Assembly (NCBI GenBank): GCA_913043285.1
Contig: CAJWML010000020.1
Span: 9,367 to 73,366, forward strand
Reading direction: 5' to 3'
DNA from: CAKZNE01 sp002695025
GTDB taxonomy: Bacteria; Bacteroidota; Bacteroidia; Flavobacteriales; Schleiferiaceae
Length of the DNA stretch: 64,000 nt
Shown piece by piece: positions 16,919 through 28,600 of the stretch. The position numbers were made by a program, and so were the translations under genes. Each line of letters starts with the position of its first letter. Position 1 is the first letter of the stretch. The notes under the pieces were generated by a model, which searched no databases, was not told the origin of the DNA, and was given only the letters and a program-made list of their open reading frames with translations.

Positions 16919-17052
16919 GTTATATTACTCATTGAAGTTAACTAATGTATAGATTTTTTGACATCGTGTGCGGTTTTATGCCTGTGGGTAATGAAACTTA
17001 AGGAGTGAACTGAGCGGGAGAAGCTTTTGTTGTAATGTATATTTGGACTTCA

Positions 17053-18144
17053 ATGCGAAAATGGATCCTTCTGCTCTTTCTTTTACCCCTCCGGGCACTT
17101 GCGCAGGCAGACACTTCAGAAGCCGATAGCATTGACCCATATAAGCTGAATTATTCCATACTGCCACTGGTATATTATTTACCCGAGACAAGCGTGGGTT
17201 TTGGAGTAGGGGGGATAGTAACTTTTCGTTTTCGTACGGAAGAGCCGGACAGCCGTCCGAGCCAGTTCCAGCTAGGGGCTTCTTACACCTTGATGGATCA
17301 GTTCCTGCTTTATTTTCCGTACCGTCTTTTCTGGAATAAGAGTAAGTACCTTACCTATGGAGAGCTGGGGTATTATAAATATGTATATTTCTATTACGGC
17401 ATAGGAGGGGGAGCACCTAATAGTAATGAAGAAGTGTACAGTGTTAGCTTTCCCCGCATCCGCAACAGTTTTCTCTACCAGTTTTTTCCAGACACTTATA
17501 TTGGTGGGCGGTACTGGTTTGATGATTTCAAAATTACCAAAGTGGATAGTGCAGGGCTTCTGGTAGAGCAGGATGTGACGGGAAGTAGAGGAGGAGCGGC
17601 AGGAGGTCTGGGGTTGGTGGTAAATCATGATTCCAGAGATGATCAATTCTATCCGTCCCGAGGTACTTTTATAGAAGGTGTGGTATTGCCGCACACCCAT
17701 TTCTTCGGTAGTGATTTTTCCTTTCTGAAAATATCCCTGGATGCATCGCGCTATTATAGCTTAACCGGGACGCAGATCCTGGCACTTAACTTTTATGGAG
17801 AATCCAACCTGGGTAAGGTGCCCTTTTATCAGATGGCCTTGTTGGGGGGCAATAAGCGTTTGAGGGGTTTGTACGAAGGAAGGTATCGGGACAACAACAG
17901 TCTTATCGTACAGGCAGAATACCGTTGGCGTTTTTACAGACGCTTCGGGCTTGCTTTTTTTGCCGGTGCCGGCAATGTTTTTTCAGAACCAGCTACGGCA
18001 AAAGCCGGGCTTACCCAATATACGTATGGGGGAGGTTTGCGTTTTCGCTTGAGCAAACGCGAAAAGGTGAATTTACGTTTGGATGTAGGGTTTTCCTCTC
18101 ACGGATCAGTCAATTATTACCTCACTTTCGGAGAGGCTTTTTGA
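17053..18144 (+). CDS. Omp85/D15-like outer-membrane beta-barrel protein
   Basis: The start at 17053 gives a signal peptide MRKWILLLFLLPLRALAQ; an ATG 18 bases upstream is less likely. The 363-residue product is one barrel domain of the bacterial surface antigen (D15) type: aromatic amphipathic strands, GGNKRLRGLYEGRYRDNN (about 270-287, resembling the conserved RGY loop of the barrel) and a terminal aromatic (GEAF). No POTRA repeats precede it, so it is not a full BamA. It precedes the giant T9SS genes in the same direction, with 153 bp between; a link to their surface display is only positional. Confidence 0.75.
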   Translation: MRKWILLLFLLPLRALAQADTSEADSIDPYKLNYSILPLVYYLPETSVGFGVGGIVTFRFRTEEPDSRPSQFQLGASYTLMDQFLLYFPYRLFWNKSKYLTYGELGYYKYVYFYYGIGGGAPNSNEEVYSVSFPRIRNSFLYQFFPDTYIGGRYWFDDFKITKVDSAGLLVEQDVTGSRGGAAGGLGLVVNHDSRDDQFYPSRGTFIEGVVLPHTHFFGSDFSFLKISLDASRYYSLTGTQILALNFYGESNLGKVPFYQMALLGGNKRLRGLYEGRYRDNNSLIVQAEYRWRFYRRFGLAFFAGAGNVFSEPATAKAGLTQYTYGGGLRFRLSKREKVNLRLDVGFSSHGSVNYYLTFGEAF

Positions 18145-18297
18145 ATATAGATGTCCTTTTTTAACACTGCCAAAGTCTAGAATCCGGATTTTAAAGGGCT
18201 ACAGCACCAATTAAAATTGTTGTCCTAAGGTTTGGATTTAAGCGGTTTATTAGCTAACATTGATTCCTATTTCTTTGATAAACGAATCATTTAAGCT

Positions 18298-21200
18298 ATG
18301 AAGAGACTATTACTGTTATTTTCAACGGTATTATTAGTCGGTACACATGTTTTTGCTCAGGCTCCCTTTACCTTATCTACGGCTACAGGGACTAATTACA
18401 CTGCTGCAAACGGAGTAACCGGCAATGCCGCTATCACTTTTGCGATAGAAAACACCAATTCTACCCCCTATGTTTTAACGGATGTGACAGTGCATTTCAG
18501 CACCCACAGTAATCCCACAAACGTAGACCTGTGGTATACTTCCACATCCTTATCAGGGCCGGCCAGTATTGCTACACCTGCCTGGAATAAGATTAATGCA
18601 GCGCCAGTAGTGGTGTCCGTTACGGCCAATGACTACGTCCCTGTATTTACGAACATGAATTTTACAATCCCAGGTAACACTACCTACCGTTTTGCTATTC
18701 AATCCTCAAAGGATATTGACTATAGCGGAGCAAGTCCTGTGCCAAGCCCGAATACTTTTTCGGCCAACGGGATCAATTTCCACGTGGGAGGTGCCCAGAT
18801 TTCAGGAAGCAATGTGGGCTATGGAGGTTCATTTACCAGCCCTACCAATAATCCACGTTGGTTTACCGGGGCAGTAACCTTAAAGCCCGGCATATCCGGG
18901 ACCTGTACCCCTTTTACTAATTTCAGCCTGGATAGTACGAATACTACCGGTGTTGAAGTGAACTGGACTCCGGGTACCGGGAATTCCTCCTTTTTTATGG
19001 AGTACGGCCCGGCCGGTTTTACACCGGGTACCGGTACGCCTATCACAGGAACGTATCCCGGTTCTCAGCCTCCTGTATATATAGGAAGTCTTACTCCGGA
19101 CACCGATTATGATATTTATTTCGGAGAGATATGTAATTCCGGTGCGGATTCAGTGGCATTTCCCGGCCCTCAAACCGTGCGTACAGAGCCTACATGTCCG
19201 CCACTTCCGATGTCAACCGTATTCACGGTATCAGCTATAACTCCTACCAGTGCCCAAATTGACTTTACCACTACAGAAACAAATTTTGACTACGAGTATG
19301 GCCCCACGGGCTTTACTCCAGGCAATGGTACGGTCGGATCTTCGGGTTACCCGGTAGTGGTTACGGGGCTTACCGGCTCTACCAACTATGATGTATATGT
19401 ACGGGTTAACTGTACCGGATCGGGTAACGGAGTTTCCCAATGGTCAGGACCGGTTAACTTTACTTCGGGCTGTGTGGCCATTCCCGCGCCCTACAGTTAT
19501 GATTTTGAAATTGCCACAGTAGGTCATTGGGATGGTCTGGACAATTGTTGGGAAGTTATTTCCAATAATCCCGGAACTACTGCCAGTGGAGGATATTCCT
19601 GGGAATTCAGGAATACACCTCAAACCACCTCAGGAACTGCAACCGGTCCTGATCGTGACCATACCCTGGCTCCGGCTACGGGCGGTGTTTTTGTTACGGC
19701 AGACGTTTCCGGTTCAGCAGTCGGTGATTCCACAATATTGCTATCCCCCGTTGTGGACGTAAGTACGTTGACCACGCCAGAATTGCGTTTTTGGTATCAT
19801 AAATGGGGAACCACGGCCCTAATGCCTGACATTCATGTGGATATCAAAGATGGAAGTTCCTGGACCAGGAATTTTATAGTCATTCCAGGTGTAACCCAAA
19901 CTTCTCCTGCCGATCCTTATATAGAAGCTAAAGCCATTTTAACCGGTTTCACGACTACTGCACAGGTACGTTTCCGTATTGTCAGCCTGGGCTGTTGTGC
20001 CGGTGATATCGGTTTTGACGATTTTTCCATTGCTGAAGCTCCGGCTTGTCCTGAGCCTGGTTTCCTCAGCACAGGTGTTATAACCAACTCCTCTGCAGAA
20101 ATCACCTTCAATGGCCTGGGTTCTAATTTTAATTTTGAGTGGGGCCCAACCGGCTTTATGCAGGGAACCGGATCTACCGGCAGCGGAGGTAATCCTTACG
20201 TGATTACCGGTTTAAGTGCTTCCACAACTTACGATGTTTACGTTCAGGCCGACTGCTCTGGCAGCGGTAATGGTACTTCTATATGGGTAGGACCACTTAC
20301 TTTTACTACAGCGGCATGTGACACCTCGGATGCGTGTAACTACTTCGTAGATATGTTCGATAGCTTCGGTGACGGATGGAACGGTAACGTTTTTGGTATC
20401 ATACAGAATGGTGTTCTGGTGGACGAATTCGGAGCCGGCTTTACCAACGGAACCACCTTTGGACCGGCCAACCCATTATTGTGTGACAGTGTTACTACCT
20501 ATATAGTGGTAACTACGGACGGAGGGTTCAATGATGAATGTAGTTTTGATGTTATCACGCCTTACGGAAGCCCGGCTGCCTCTTTTGCCGGGGGTATTCA
20601 ATTCAATTTAGGAGATACCCTGTTAACGTTTACCACACAGTGTACGCCTCCTCCATGTCCGGATCCCTTTAATGTGAATATAAGTGCGGTAAATTCCAAT
20701 ACCGTGTTCTTCAACTTCTCAGTTGGTTCCGGTTCTACCTTTAATTATGAAGTAGGGCCTACCGGCTTTATGCAAGGTACGGGTACTGTAAGTTCAGGAG
20801 GAAATCCCCATTCCATTGGTGGGTTGCTTCCTAATACTACCTATGACCTGTATATTCAGAATAACTGTAATGCATCCGGAGATGGTACTTCAGCCTGGGT
20901 AGGTCCCATTACCTTTACCACAGCCTGTGTGCCCTTTACCGCTCCCTGGAGCGAAAGTTTTGATGGCTCTACCTGGATATCCAGTAACACTTTTAACGGT
21001 TTAGGTGATACCATTGATAACTGCTGGGACCGCAATCCTGTACCTGGTGCGTACAGCTGGACGGTACGAGGCCCCGGAACAGTAAGCTTTACCACTGGCC
21101 CTATTGGCGATAACAGTGGTACCGGAAAATATATGATGCTGGAAGCAAGTAATGGTGCAGCTGGAAACGTTGCTGAATTATATACCCCTATCATTGATAT

Positions 21201-24200
21201 CACTGCTCTGGTACGTCCTGAACTTAAGTTCTACTTCCATACCAACGCTAACAATGGCGACAGCATTCTGGTGGATGTGATGGATAGCAGCGGAACATGG
21301 AATAACCACGTGCTCTCTATCGGTAAATTCCAAACAGCTCAATCCGATCCGTACGAATATGCTACGGTTGATCTCGATCCTTACGGAGATACCGTTCAGG
21401 TACGTTTCCGTTCTGTGAAATCAACCTTGTTTAACGGTGATATGGCCATTGATGATGTCTCCATCGATAATGCGCCTTTATGTGCGGAACCTACTTTCCT
21501 TGTACTTCAAGCGCTTACCAATAGTTCCGCCACCATCGGCTTTAATTCCACCGGAGTCAGTTTCAACTATGAATACGGCCCAACCGGCTTTATGCAGGGA
21601 ACAGGAGCTGTTGGTTCAGGAGGAAACCCCATTACAGTAAACGGTTTGTCGCCTAATACCACTTACGATGTATACATTCAGACCGACTGCTCCGGCAGCG
21701 GCAATGGTACCTCCACCTGGGTGGGACCAGTTACCTTTACCACGCTTTGCGATCCCTCTATAGCCCCCTATATTGAAGACTTTGAAGACTTCACGGTTGG
21801 CTTCTTTGACGGAATTGAGAATTGTGTAACCATTGAGTCCGATAATCCGGGTACCACACCTAGTGGTAATTACTCCTGGGAAATACGGAATACAGCGCAG
21901 ACCACTTCCGGAACCGGAACCGGTCCTGATCGTGATAATACGTTGGCTCCCGCCATTGGTGGTAAGTTTGTAACGGCTGACGTTTCAGGGTCTAACGTGG
22001 GTGACGAATCCCGTTTGTATACACCCTTAGTGGATATTACCTCTTTAGTAGCTCCGGAGTTGGAATATTATTACCACATGCACGGTACTATAATGGCAGA
22101 TCTTCACGTGGATATCTTTGACGGTGCCACCTGGCACAATGATGCCCACCTGATTACGGGTACTCAGAACACGTCTCAGGCTGACCCGTATAATGATACC
22201 ATTCTGGATCTTACTTCGTATAATGCAGATACTATTCAGGTACGTTTCAGGGTTACTTCCAACGGCTGCTGTGCCGGTGACGTGGCCATTGATGATATTC
22301 GTATCTCAGATCCTCCCACCTGTCCCGCCCCATCAGACCTGGGTGTTACCAACGAAAACAACACCAGTGCGGATATTTACTGGACAAGTGGTGGAGCTGC
22401 CTGGGCCAATGTTGAATATGGTCCCATAGGCTTCGCACCCGGTAGTGGTACTTCTGTGTCGGTAATGAATGACACTTTGAGCTTAACAGGTTTAACGGCT
22501 GCCACACAGTATGAATTCTACGTTCGTGACAGTTGTGGTCCCGGAGATTATTCCTTCTGGAGAGGACCGTTTGTATTCAATACCCTGGTGTGCGATGCCA
22601 ATGATCGTTGTGATTATATAGTGGACTTGTTCGACACCTTTGGTGACGGATGGAACGGTGCTGAAATTACCTTCTACCAAAATGGTATTGAAGTAGCTAC
22701 AATCGGTAGCGGATTTACCACAGGAACTTCTTTTGGACCTGTACTGGTGCCGCTTTGTGATAGCCTGCCTACCGTGGTAAGGGTAACCAACCTGGGAGGA
22801 TTTCCTACGGAAATAGGTTTTGATATTTACGATCCCTTCGGAACTATCCTGGTTGGAAGTCATACGGCCAGAGTTATTGCCCTCAATGACAGCCTTACCG
22901 GGTTTATGACTAATTGTACGCCTCCGACCTGTCCTCCGCCTTCAAATCTTACGTTTATTGCTTCCACCGCTACTACAGCTGATATCAGCTGGACCGGTGG
23001 TGGTGTAGGAACAAACTACAATATCGAATATGGTCCTGTAGGTTTCAGCCCTGGTAATGGTACTGTTGTTAATGCAATGGCTTCTCCTTTCACGATCACT
23101 TCATTATCTCCATCGTCCGCTTACGATGTGTATGTCCGCGATAGTTGCGGAGCTGGTGACGTGAGTGTATGGATCGGACCTATTTCATTCAATACAGCCT
23201 GTGTTACAGTAACCGCACCGTATGTATGGGATTTTGAAGGATCTACCGTTGGTCACTGGGATGGGACGGATGTTTGCTGGGATTATATTTCCAACAACCC
23301 CGGAACTACTTCCAGTGGTGGTTACTCCTGGGAAGTACGCAATACTCCTCAGACCACTTCCGGAACCGGAACCGGCCCTGACCGGGATCATACACTTGCA
23401 CCGGCTACCGGTGGTAAGTTTGTAACAGCTGACGTTTCTGGCTCTACCTCGGGTGTAGACTCTACCATTATTGTTTCGCCCATGGTGGACATCTCAGCAC
23501 TGACCGTACCGGAGCTTAGTTTCTGGTATCATAAGTGGGGTACCAACATGCCGGACCTGAATGTAGACGTTTACGATGGAGTGATGTGGCACAGGAATTT
23601 TGTAGTGATCTCCGGTGTTACTCAAACTTCACCTTCAGATCCTTACCTGGAGTCAAAAACTGACCTTAGCGGTCTTATGGCCGATAGTGTACAGGTGCGT
23701 TTCAGGATCTTAAGCCTGGGCTGTTGCCAGGGTGATATTGCCATTGACGACTTCAGTGTTGCAGAAGGACCCACCTGTCCTACGCCAACCGGTTTTGCTT
23801 TGGCCAGTAGTACCAGCACTTCCGCTACTTTAGGATGGAATGCATCAGGTAACGCCCTATCGTATATTATCGAATATGGAGCTCCCGGGTTTACTCAAGG
23901 ACAGGGAACTATTGTTACATCTACTACCAATAGTGCTGTTATCAATGGTTTACCCCAGAATAATACCGCTCAGGAAGCTTACCTGAGAGCCTTCTGTGGT
24001 GTGGGTGACAGCAGTGCCTGGGTAGGTCCTATCACCTTCTTCCCAACGCCTGTGCCATGTGATAACCTGGAAGCCTATAATACCGGTCTTATCCAGGGAC
24101 AATCGGCCTTATTCCTCGGATGGGGTGGTGCCGGTGGCGATGCTGAAGTAAGTACTGCACAGTCAGTAAGTGGTTCTCAGTCGCTGCACATATTTGACTC

Positions 24201-25461
24201 GGGTACCAATGGCTTCTCAGATATTGTAGCCTACTTCGATACAATCGATAATGGTGCATGGGAAATAGGATTCAACATGTATGTTCCAACTGGTAAAGCG
24301 GGATACTTCAATGTTCAGCAAAACCATAATCTCACGAACCCTGTAGCTCCTCTTAACCTGTGGGGTGGTGAAGTGTACTTTAAAGCTGATGGTACCGGTG
24401 AGGTACAGTACAGTACTGGTAGTATTGTGGCAGGTACCTTTACGTATACCCAAGGTCAGTGGAATGCAGTAAGTATGGTTGTTGACCTGGCCAATGACAC
24501 GATCTGGCTTAAACTGAATGGAACCAGCACCGGTGTAGGTTATCAGTACTCACTGGCTAATGCCGGAGGACCGTTGCAGTTTAATGGAGTTAACTTCTTT
24601 TCGGGAGTTCTCGGAACAGATCAGGCAGATTACTTCGTAGATGATTTCTGTGTTACTCCTTACTCTGCCAACGGTTGTGCTTCGCCCACCCTGTTGTCTG
24701 CTGTGAACATTACTTGTACCAGTGCTGATCTGACCTGGACCAGCGCGGCCGGTAAACAATCCCTGGTGGAATACGGCCTGGCCGGATATGCAAGAGGTAC
24801 AGGTACGAAAGTTAATTATGTTACCAGCCCTCAGAGCATAACGGGTCTCACTGCTAATACCAATTATGATTTTTACGTAGCTGATACCTGTGGTAATGAT
24901 ACCAGCGCCTGGGTAAAATCCAGCTTCAAAACGGCAAATGGACCGATCACCGCAGCCTTTACAGCTGTGCCTGGCTTGCCAACCGCAATTGACCTTACAG
25001 TTGCTTTTGATGCGAGCGCTTCGGTGGGTGCCACCAGTTACAGCTGGGATTTTGGAGACGGAAATACCGGTACGGGTGTAACTACCAATCACACCTATAC
25101 GGCTAATAGTTCCTATACGGTTAAACTTACTATTACCGGCCCATGCGGAACTAATACACTCTCCAAGATTGTGGATGTTCAAGGCATCAATATCGAAGAG
25201 AATATTATCAGCAGATCGCTTTCGGTATATCCAAACCCCACTGCCGGACAGATACGGGTAACTTTTGAAACAGCATCTTCAGAAGATGTAAGTTTAAGTA
25301 TCCAGGATCTTAGTGGAAAAAATGTATTGCGATTTGAAGAATCCAATACTAATGGCAGATTTGATAATTACGTGGATATAAGCAAGCTGGCACGCGGAGT
25401 TTATATGCTGAAAATTGAAAGTGGTTCAATGAAAGCTTTTAAGCGAATAGTTAAGCAGTAA
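18298..25461 (+). CDS. Giant T9SS-secreted modular surface protein 1
   Basis: This 2387-residue protein has a signal peptide (about 1-20, HVFAQ). An N-terminal jelly-roll-like domain (about 21-200) follows, shared with the next gene. Then come FnIII domains (about 205-390), MAM-like modules ending in GD.(A/G)(I/F)DD (about 392-582, 878-1061, 1151-1340, 1635-1825) separated by FnIII domains, and two DSFGDGWNG/DTFGDGWNG-type domains (about 673-785, 1432-1545). A LamG-like domain (about 1920-2122), an FnIII, a PKD domain (about 2217-2297, SYSWDFGDGNTG) and a T9SS type A tail (about 2299-2387, SLSVYPNPTAGQIRV) complete it. The design suggests an adhesin or matrix protein exported by T9SS. No catalytic motif was seen. 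A strong terminator follows. Confidence 0.85.
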   Translation: MKRLLLLFSTVLLVGTHVFAQAPFTLSTATGTNYTAANGVTGNAAITFAIENTNSTPYVLTDVTVHFSTHSNPTNVDLWYTSTSLSGPASIATPAWNKINAAPVVVSVTANDYVPVFTNMNFTIPGNTTYRFAIQSSKDIDYSGASPVPSPNTFSANGINFHVGGAQISGSNVGYGGSFTSPTNNPRWFTGAVTLKPGISGTCTPFTNFSLDSTNTTGVEVNWTPGTGNSSFFMEYGPAGFTPGTGTPITGTYPGSQPPVYIGSLTPDTDYDIYFGEICNSGADSVAFPGPQTVRTEPTCPPLPMSTVFTVSAITPTSAQIDFTTTETNFDYEYGPTGFTPGNGTVGSSGYPVVVTGLTGSTNYDVYVRVNCTGSGNGVSQWSGPVNFTSGCVAIPAPYSYDFEIATVGHWDGLDNCWEVISNNPGTTASGGYSWEFRNTPQTTSGTATGPDRDHTLAPATGGVFVTADVSGSAVGDSTILLSPVVDVSTLTTPELRFWYHKWGTTALMPDIHVDIKDGSSWTRNFIVIPGVTQTSPADPYIEAKAILTGFTTTAQVRFRIVSLGCCAGDIGFDDFSIAEAPACPEPGFLSTGVITNSSAEITFNGLGSNFNFEWGPTGFMQGTGSTGSGGNPYVITGLSASTTYDVYVQADCSGSGNGTSIWVGPLTFTTAACDTSDACNYFVDMFDSFGDGWNGNVFGIIQNGVLVDEFGAGFTNGTTFGPANPLLCDSVTTYIVVTTDGGFNDECSFDVITPYGSPAASFAGGIQFNLGDTLLTFTTQCTPPPCPDPFNVNISAVNSNTVFFNFSVGSGSTFNYEVGPTGFMQGTGTVSSGGNPHSIGGLLPNTTYDLYIQNNCNASGDGTSAWVGPITFTTACVPFTAPWSESFDGSTWISSNTFNGLGDTIDNCWDRNPVPGAYSWTVRGPGTVSFTTGPIGDNSGTGKYMMLEASNGAAGNVAELYTPIIDITALVRPELKFYFHTNANNGDSILVDVMDSSGTWNNHVLSIGKFQTAQSDPYEYATVDLDPYGDTVQVRFRSVKSTLFNGDMAIDDVSIDNAPLCAEPTFLVLQALTNSSATIGFNSTGVSFNYEYGPTGFMQGTGAVGSGGNPITVNGLSPNTTYDVYIQTDCSGSGNGTSTWVGPVTFTTLCDPSIAPYIEDFEDFTVGFFDGIENCVTIESDNPGTTPSGNYSWEIRNTAQTTSGTGTGPDRDNTLAPAIGGKFVTADVSGSNVGDESRLYTPLVDITSLVAPELEYYYHMHGTIMADLHVDIFDGATWHNDAHLITGTQNTSQADPYNDTILDLTSYNADTIQVRFRVTSNGCCAGDVAIDDIRISDPPTCPAPSDLGVTNENNTSADIYWTSGGAAWANVEYGPIGFAPGSGTSVSVMNDTLSLTGLTAATQYEFYVRDSCGPGDYSFWRGPFVFNTLVCDANDRCDYIVDLFDTFGDGWNGAEITFYQNGIEVATIGSGFTTGTSFGPVLVPLCDSLPTVVRVTNLGGFPTEIGFDIYDPFGTILVGSHTARVIALNDSLTGFMTNCTPPTCPPPSNLTFIASTATTADISWTGGGVGTNYNIEYGPVGFSPGNGTVVNAMASPFTITSLSPSSAYDVYVRDSCGAGDVSVWIGPISFNTACVTVTAPYVWDFEGSTVGHWDGTDVCWDYISNNPGTTSSGGYSWEVRNTPQTTSGTGTGPDRDHTLAPATGGKFVTADVSGSTSGVDSTIIVSPMVDISALTVPELSFWYHKWGTNMPDLNVDVYDGVMWHRNFVVISGVTQTSPSDPYLESKTDLSGLMADSVQVRFRILSLGCCQGDIAIDDFSVAEGPTCPTPTGFALASSTSTSATLGWNASGNALSYIIEYGAPGFTQGQGTIVTSTTNSAVINGLPQNNTAQEAYLRAFCGVGDSSAWVGPITFFPTPVPCDNLEAYNTGLIQGQSALFLGWGGAGGDAEVSTAQSVSGSQSLHIFDSGTNGFSDIVAYFDTIDNGAWEIGFNMYVPTGKAGYFNVQQNHNLTNPVAPLNLWGGEVYFKADGTGEVQYSTGSIVAGTFTYTQGQWNAVSMVVDLANDTIWLKLNGTSTGVGYQYSLANAGGPLQFNGVNFFSGVLGTDQADYFVDDFCVTPYSANGCASPTLLSAVNITCTSADLTWTSAAGKQSLVEYGLAGYARGTGTKVNYVTSPQSITGLTANTNYDFYVADTCGNDTSAWVKSSFKTANGPITAAFTAVPGLPTAIDLTVAFDASASVGATSYSWDFGDGNTGTGVTTNHTYTANSSYTVKLTITGPCGTNTLSKIVDVQGINIEENIISRSLSVYPNPTAGQIRVTFETASSEDVSLSIQDLSGKNVLRFEESNTNGRFDNYVDISKLARGVYMLKIESGSMKAFKRIVKQ

Positions 25462-25490
25462 AATTTGTCAATAATTTTTTAGAATTTTTG

Positions 25491-25519
25491 AAGCCCCGGT
25501 TCTGCCGGGGCTTTTTTAT
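25491..25519 (+). terminator. Intrinsic terminator after giant gene 1
   Basis: AAGCCCCGG (25491-25499) pairs with CCGGGGCTT (25505-25513) around a 5-base loop, followed by a T-rich tail. It lies 30 bases past the stop codon and separates this gene from the next giant gene. Confidence 0.9.
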
Positions 25520-25596
25520 TGGATATCAGTTCCTTGGGGGGAAGTGTGTTGACTTTCAATACTATGCATGCATACTTTTTAATTTGGGTTTAGGTA

Positions 25597-25604
25597 TATG
25601 TTTG
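25597..25604 (+). promoter_or_regulatory. Candidate Bacteroidota -7 box for giant gene 2
   Basis: TATGTTTG matches the Bacteroidota consensus TAnnTTTG and lies 49 bases before the start codon at 25654. No well-placed -33 TTG/TTTG was found, so the call rests on the -7 box alone. Confidence 0.45.
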
Positions 25605-25653
25605 CTTACTTTTAAGCTCTATTTTCCTAATGTTTTATTAATCAACACATAGA

Positions 25654-28600
25654 ATGAGAAGAATTTTACTTTTATTTGGAATTATTGCATGCTGGATTAC
25701 GGGTTATGGACAGGGTTCCTTTACCCTTAGTACAGCATCAGGTGTTAACTATGATGCCACCAACGGAGTAACCGGTAATTCTGCGATTACTTTTGTAATT
25801 GAGAATACCAATTCCACACCCTATATACTGGAGGGTGTAGATTACCATTTCAGTACCCATAGTAGTGGTACAAACGTAGACCTATGGTATACGGATTCTG
25901 ACCTTTCTGGCACACCCAGTATTGCCAGTCCGGCCTGGACAAAGATTACCGCCTCCCCGGTGAATCTTACCATAACGTCCAATGGTTATATGCCGGTATT
26001 TACGGGTCTGAACTTTACTATTCCCGGAAATACGGTTTATCGTTTTGCGATACAATCTTCCAAGGACATTGATTACAGCGATAACAGTCCCCTGGCATCC
26101 CCCAATAATTTTTCAGCTAATGGGGTTACCCTTTATGTAGGAGATCATACAATAGCCTCAAGCAACGTGGGGTATGGAGGCTCGTTTACCAGTCCTACTA
26201 ATACTCCCCGCTTTTTTACCGGTGCCGTTACCTTGAAACAAGGCATAAGGGGTAATTGTACACCATTTACCAATTTTAGTACGGACAGTACCAGTGCTGT
26301 TGGAATAGAGGTAGATTGGACCCCAGGCAGCGGAAATACTTCCTTTTTTATGGAGTACGGACCGGCAGGATTTACTCCTGGTTCAGGTACTCCCATCACA
26401 GGAACCTATCCGGGCTCTCAACCACCCGTCTATATTGGTGGGTTAAGCCCTGAAACGGATTACGATATTTATTTTGGGGAGATATGTAACTCTGGGGCGG
26501 ATTCTGTGTTTTTCCCAGATCCTCAAACTGTTACAACGGATCCCGTCTGTTTCCCGGTTAACTCCATCGCTTTAAATGGTGTTACCAGTTCAGGGGCTAC
26601 GTTTACGGTAAATTCACCCGAAACCAACTTTGACTATGAGTATGGTCCCACTGGCTTTATGCAGGGAACCGGTTCAACCGGAACCAGTGGTAACCCTGTT
26701 AGTATTACTGGCTTATCTGGCCAAACCACGTACGATATATACGTAAGGTCCAATTGTACGGGTTCCGGTAACGGTGTTTCGGCAGTGTGGGTAGGCCCTT
26801 ATACTTTTATTACGGCTTGTGCCCCACAAACAGGACCTTATTACAATGGATTTGAAAATGATACTTTGGATGGTCCTCCTCTTTGCTGGGAGTCCTATGT
26901 TACCGGAACCAGTGCTTTTGTAGAAGTGGAGGATTTTACCGGTACTGCGGCACCTTACGCGGGTACCCAGGCTCTGTACCTGTACAGCGGTAGTTCAAGT
27001 ACTACTCCAGGGCAGGATACACTGGTGGCCATATCCCCTCAGTTTACAGATCTTACTGCTGGTGATAAGCGTATTCGTTTCTGGGCCAATTCAGATAATC
27101 CTTCCTCACAGCTTATTGTGGGAACGTTGTCCAGCTCAGGTCCGGGTGCGGTGTTTACCCCGGTGGATACCATCACTTTTACTTCACAGGATACTTACCA
27201 GCAGGCAAACGTATACTTTACGGCAGCCAATGGTTATAATGGTACTGATGAGTTTATAGCCCTGGCCCACAGCCTGGGAGCTACTTTTGAGTATATCCGG
27301 ATTGATGAATTCAATTACGAAACCATTCCACCATGTCCGGACCCTACCAATATCGTCATTGACTATGTAACCGGCACATCGGCTGGTTTCAGTTTTGATG
27401 CTTACGGTACCAGCTCTTTTGAATACGAAGTAGGACCTACCGGTTTTGTGCAGGGCATGGGTACTATGGGAAGCGGAGGAAATCCTTTGATTATTAATGG
27501 TCTTAGCCCGGCTACATCCTATGATGTGTACATCCGGGCTGACTGCTCCGGTTCCGGTAACGGATCATCCAACTGGGTAGGTCCCGTTAACTTCAGTACA
27601 GGTTGTGCTGCGCCTACGGCTGTTACTCTGCCATTCCTGGAAGATTTTGAGGGAGCTTCCGATACCATTGTTGGAAATAAAGCTGATGCTTATTGCCGTG
27701 CTGAAGTAGCCTGGAGTTTTGAAACGTCTTCTCAAACTGATGGCCGTTTGCAATTCAGTACCTATGCCAATGGAGGTAACCGTGGCGCTTCAATGGATGA
27801 AGTGGCAAATAATTTACCTGCCAATTACCTGATCGGTACCCTGGATATGTCCAATTATGACACCTCATCAACCAGTTTTTACTTGTTGAGTTTTTATCAC
27901 AACAGTCATGGTGATGAAGTACATGCCGGGGATAGTGTATGGATCAGAGGAAGTGTCAATGATCCCTGGATCGGGGTATATGATCTGTATGCCAATCAAA
28001 CCAATGGTACTTTTGTGCATGCTGCCGATATTGACCTGAAAACGTCTCTAATCAGGGCTGGTCAGAATTTCTCCAGCACTTTCCAGATGAGGTTTGGGCA
28101 GCAGGATGATTCTCCTATTACATCCATGACGGCAACGGACGGCAGGACTTTTGACGATATCATGATCGAAGAGATAAACTGCCTTGATCCACTTGGTTTT
28201 GAGGCTTTGAATGTTACGTCTTCAAGTGCCTCCCTGGTGTTTGACCAGATTGGTGATAATTACGAAGTGGAATACGGACCTTGTGGTTTCACACAGGGAA
28301 CAGGAACAGCACTATCCGGTTCAGAGCCCTTTGCTGCAACCGGGCTTAACCCCAGTACATGTTATGAGGTATACGTGAGAAGAAATTGCGGAACGTCCTT
28401 TTCAAACTGGGTAGGCCCCTTTTCATTCACCACGGCTTGTACAGCCTTTACCGCTACTTATTACAACGGCTTTGAAAATGATTCATTGGATCTGCCACCG
28501 GTATGCTGGGAGGGCTACGTCACCGGTACCAGTGCCTTTGTAGAAGTGGAGGATTTTACTGGTACTGCCGCACCTTACGCGGGTGCCCAGGCTCTGTACC

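Noticed and set aside
17053..18144. Barrel protein as BamA
   Set aside because: It has only 363 residues and no POTRA domains, so it is an Omp85-like barrel, not the full assembly factor.
18298..25461. Giant protein 1 as a protease or glycoside hydrolase
   Set aside because: MAM-like, FnIII, LamG-like and PKD modules were found but no catalytic motif, so an enzyme function is not supported.
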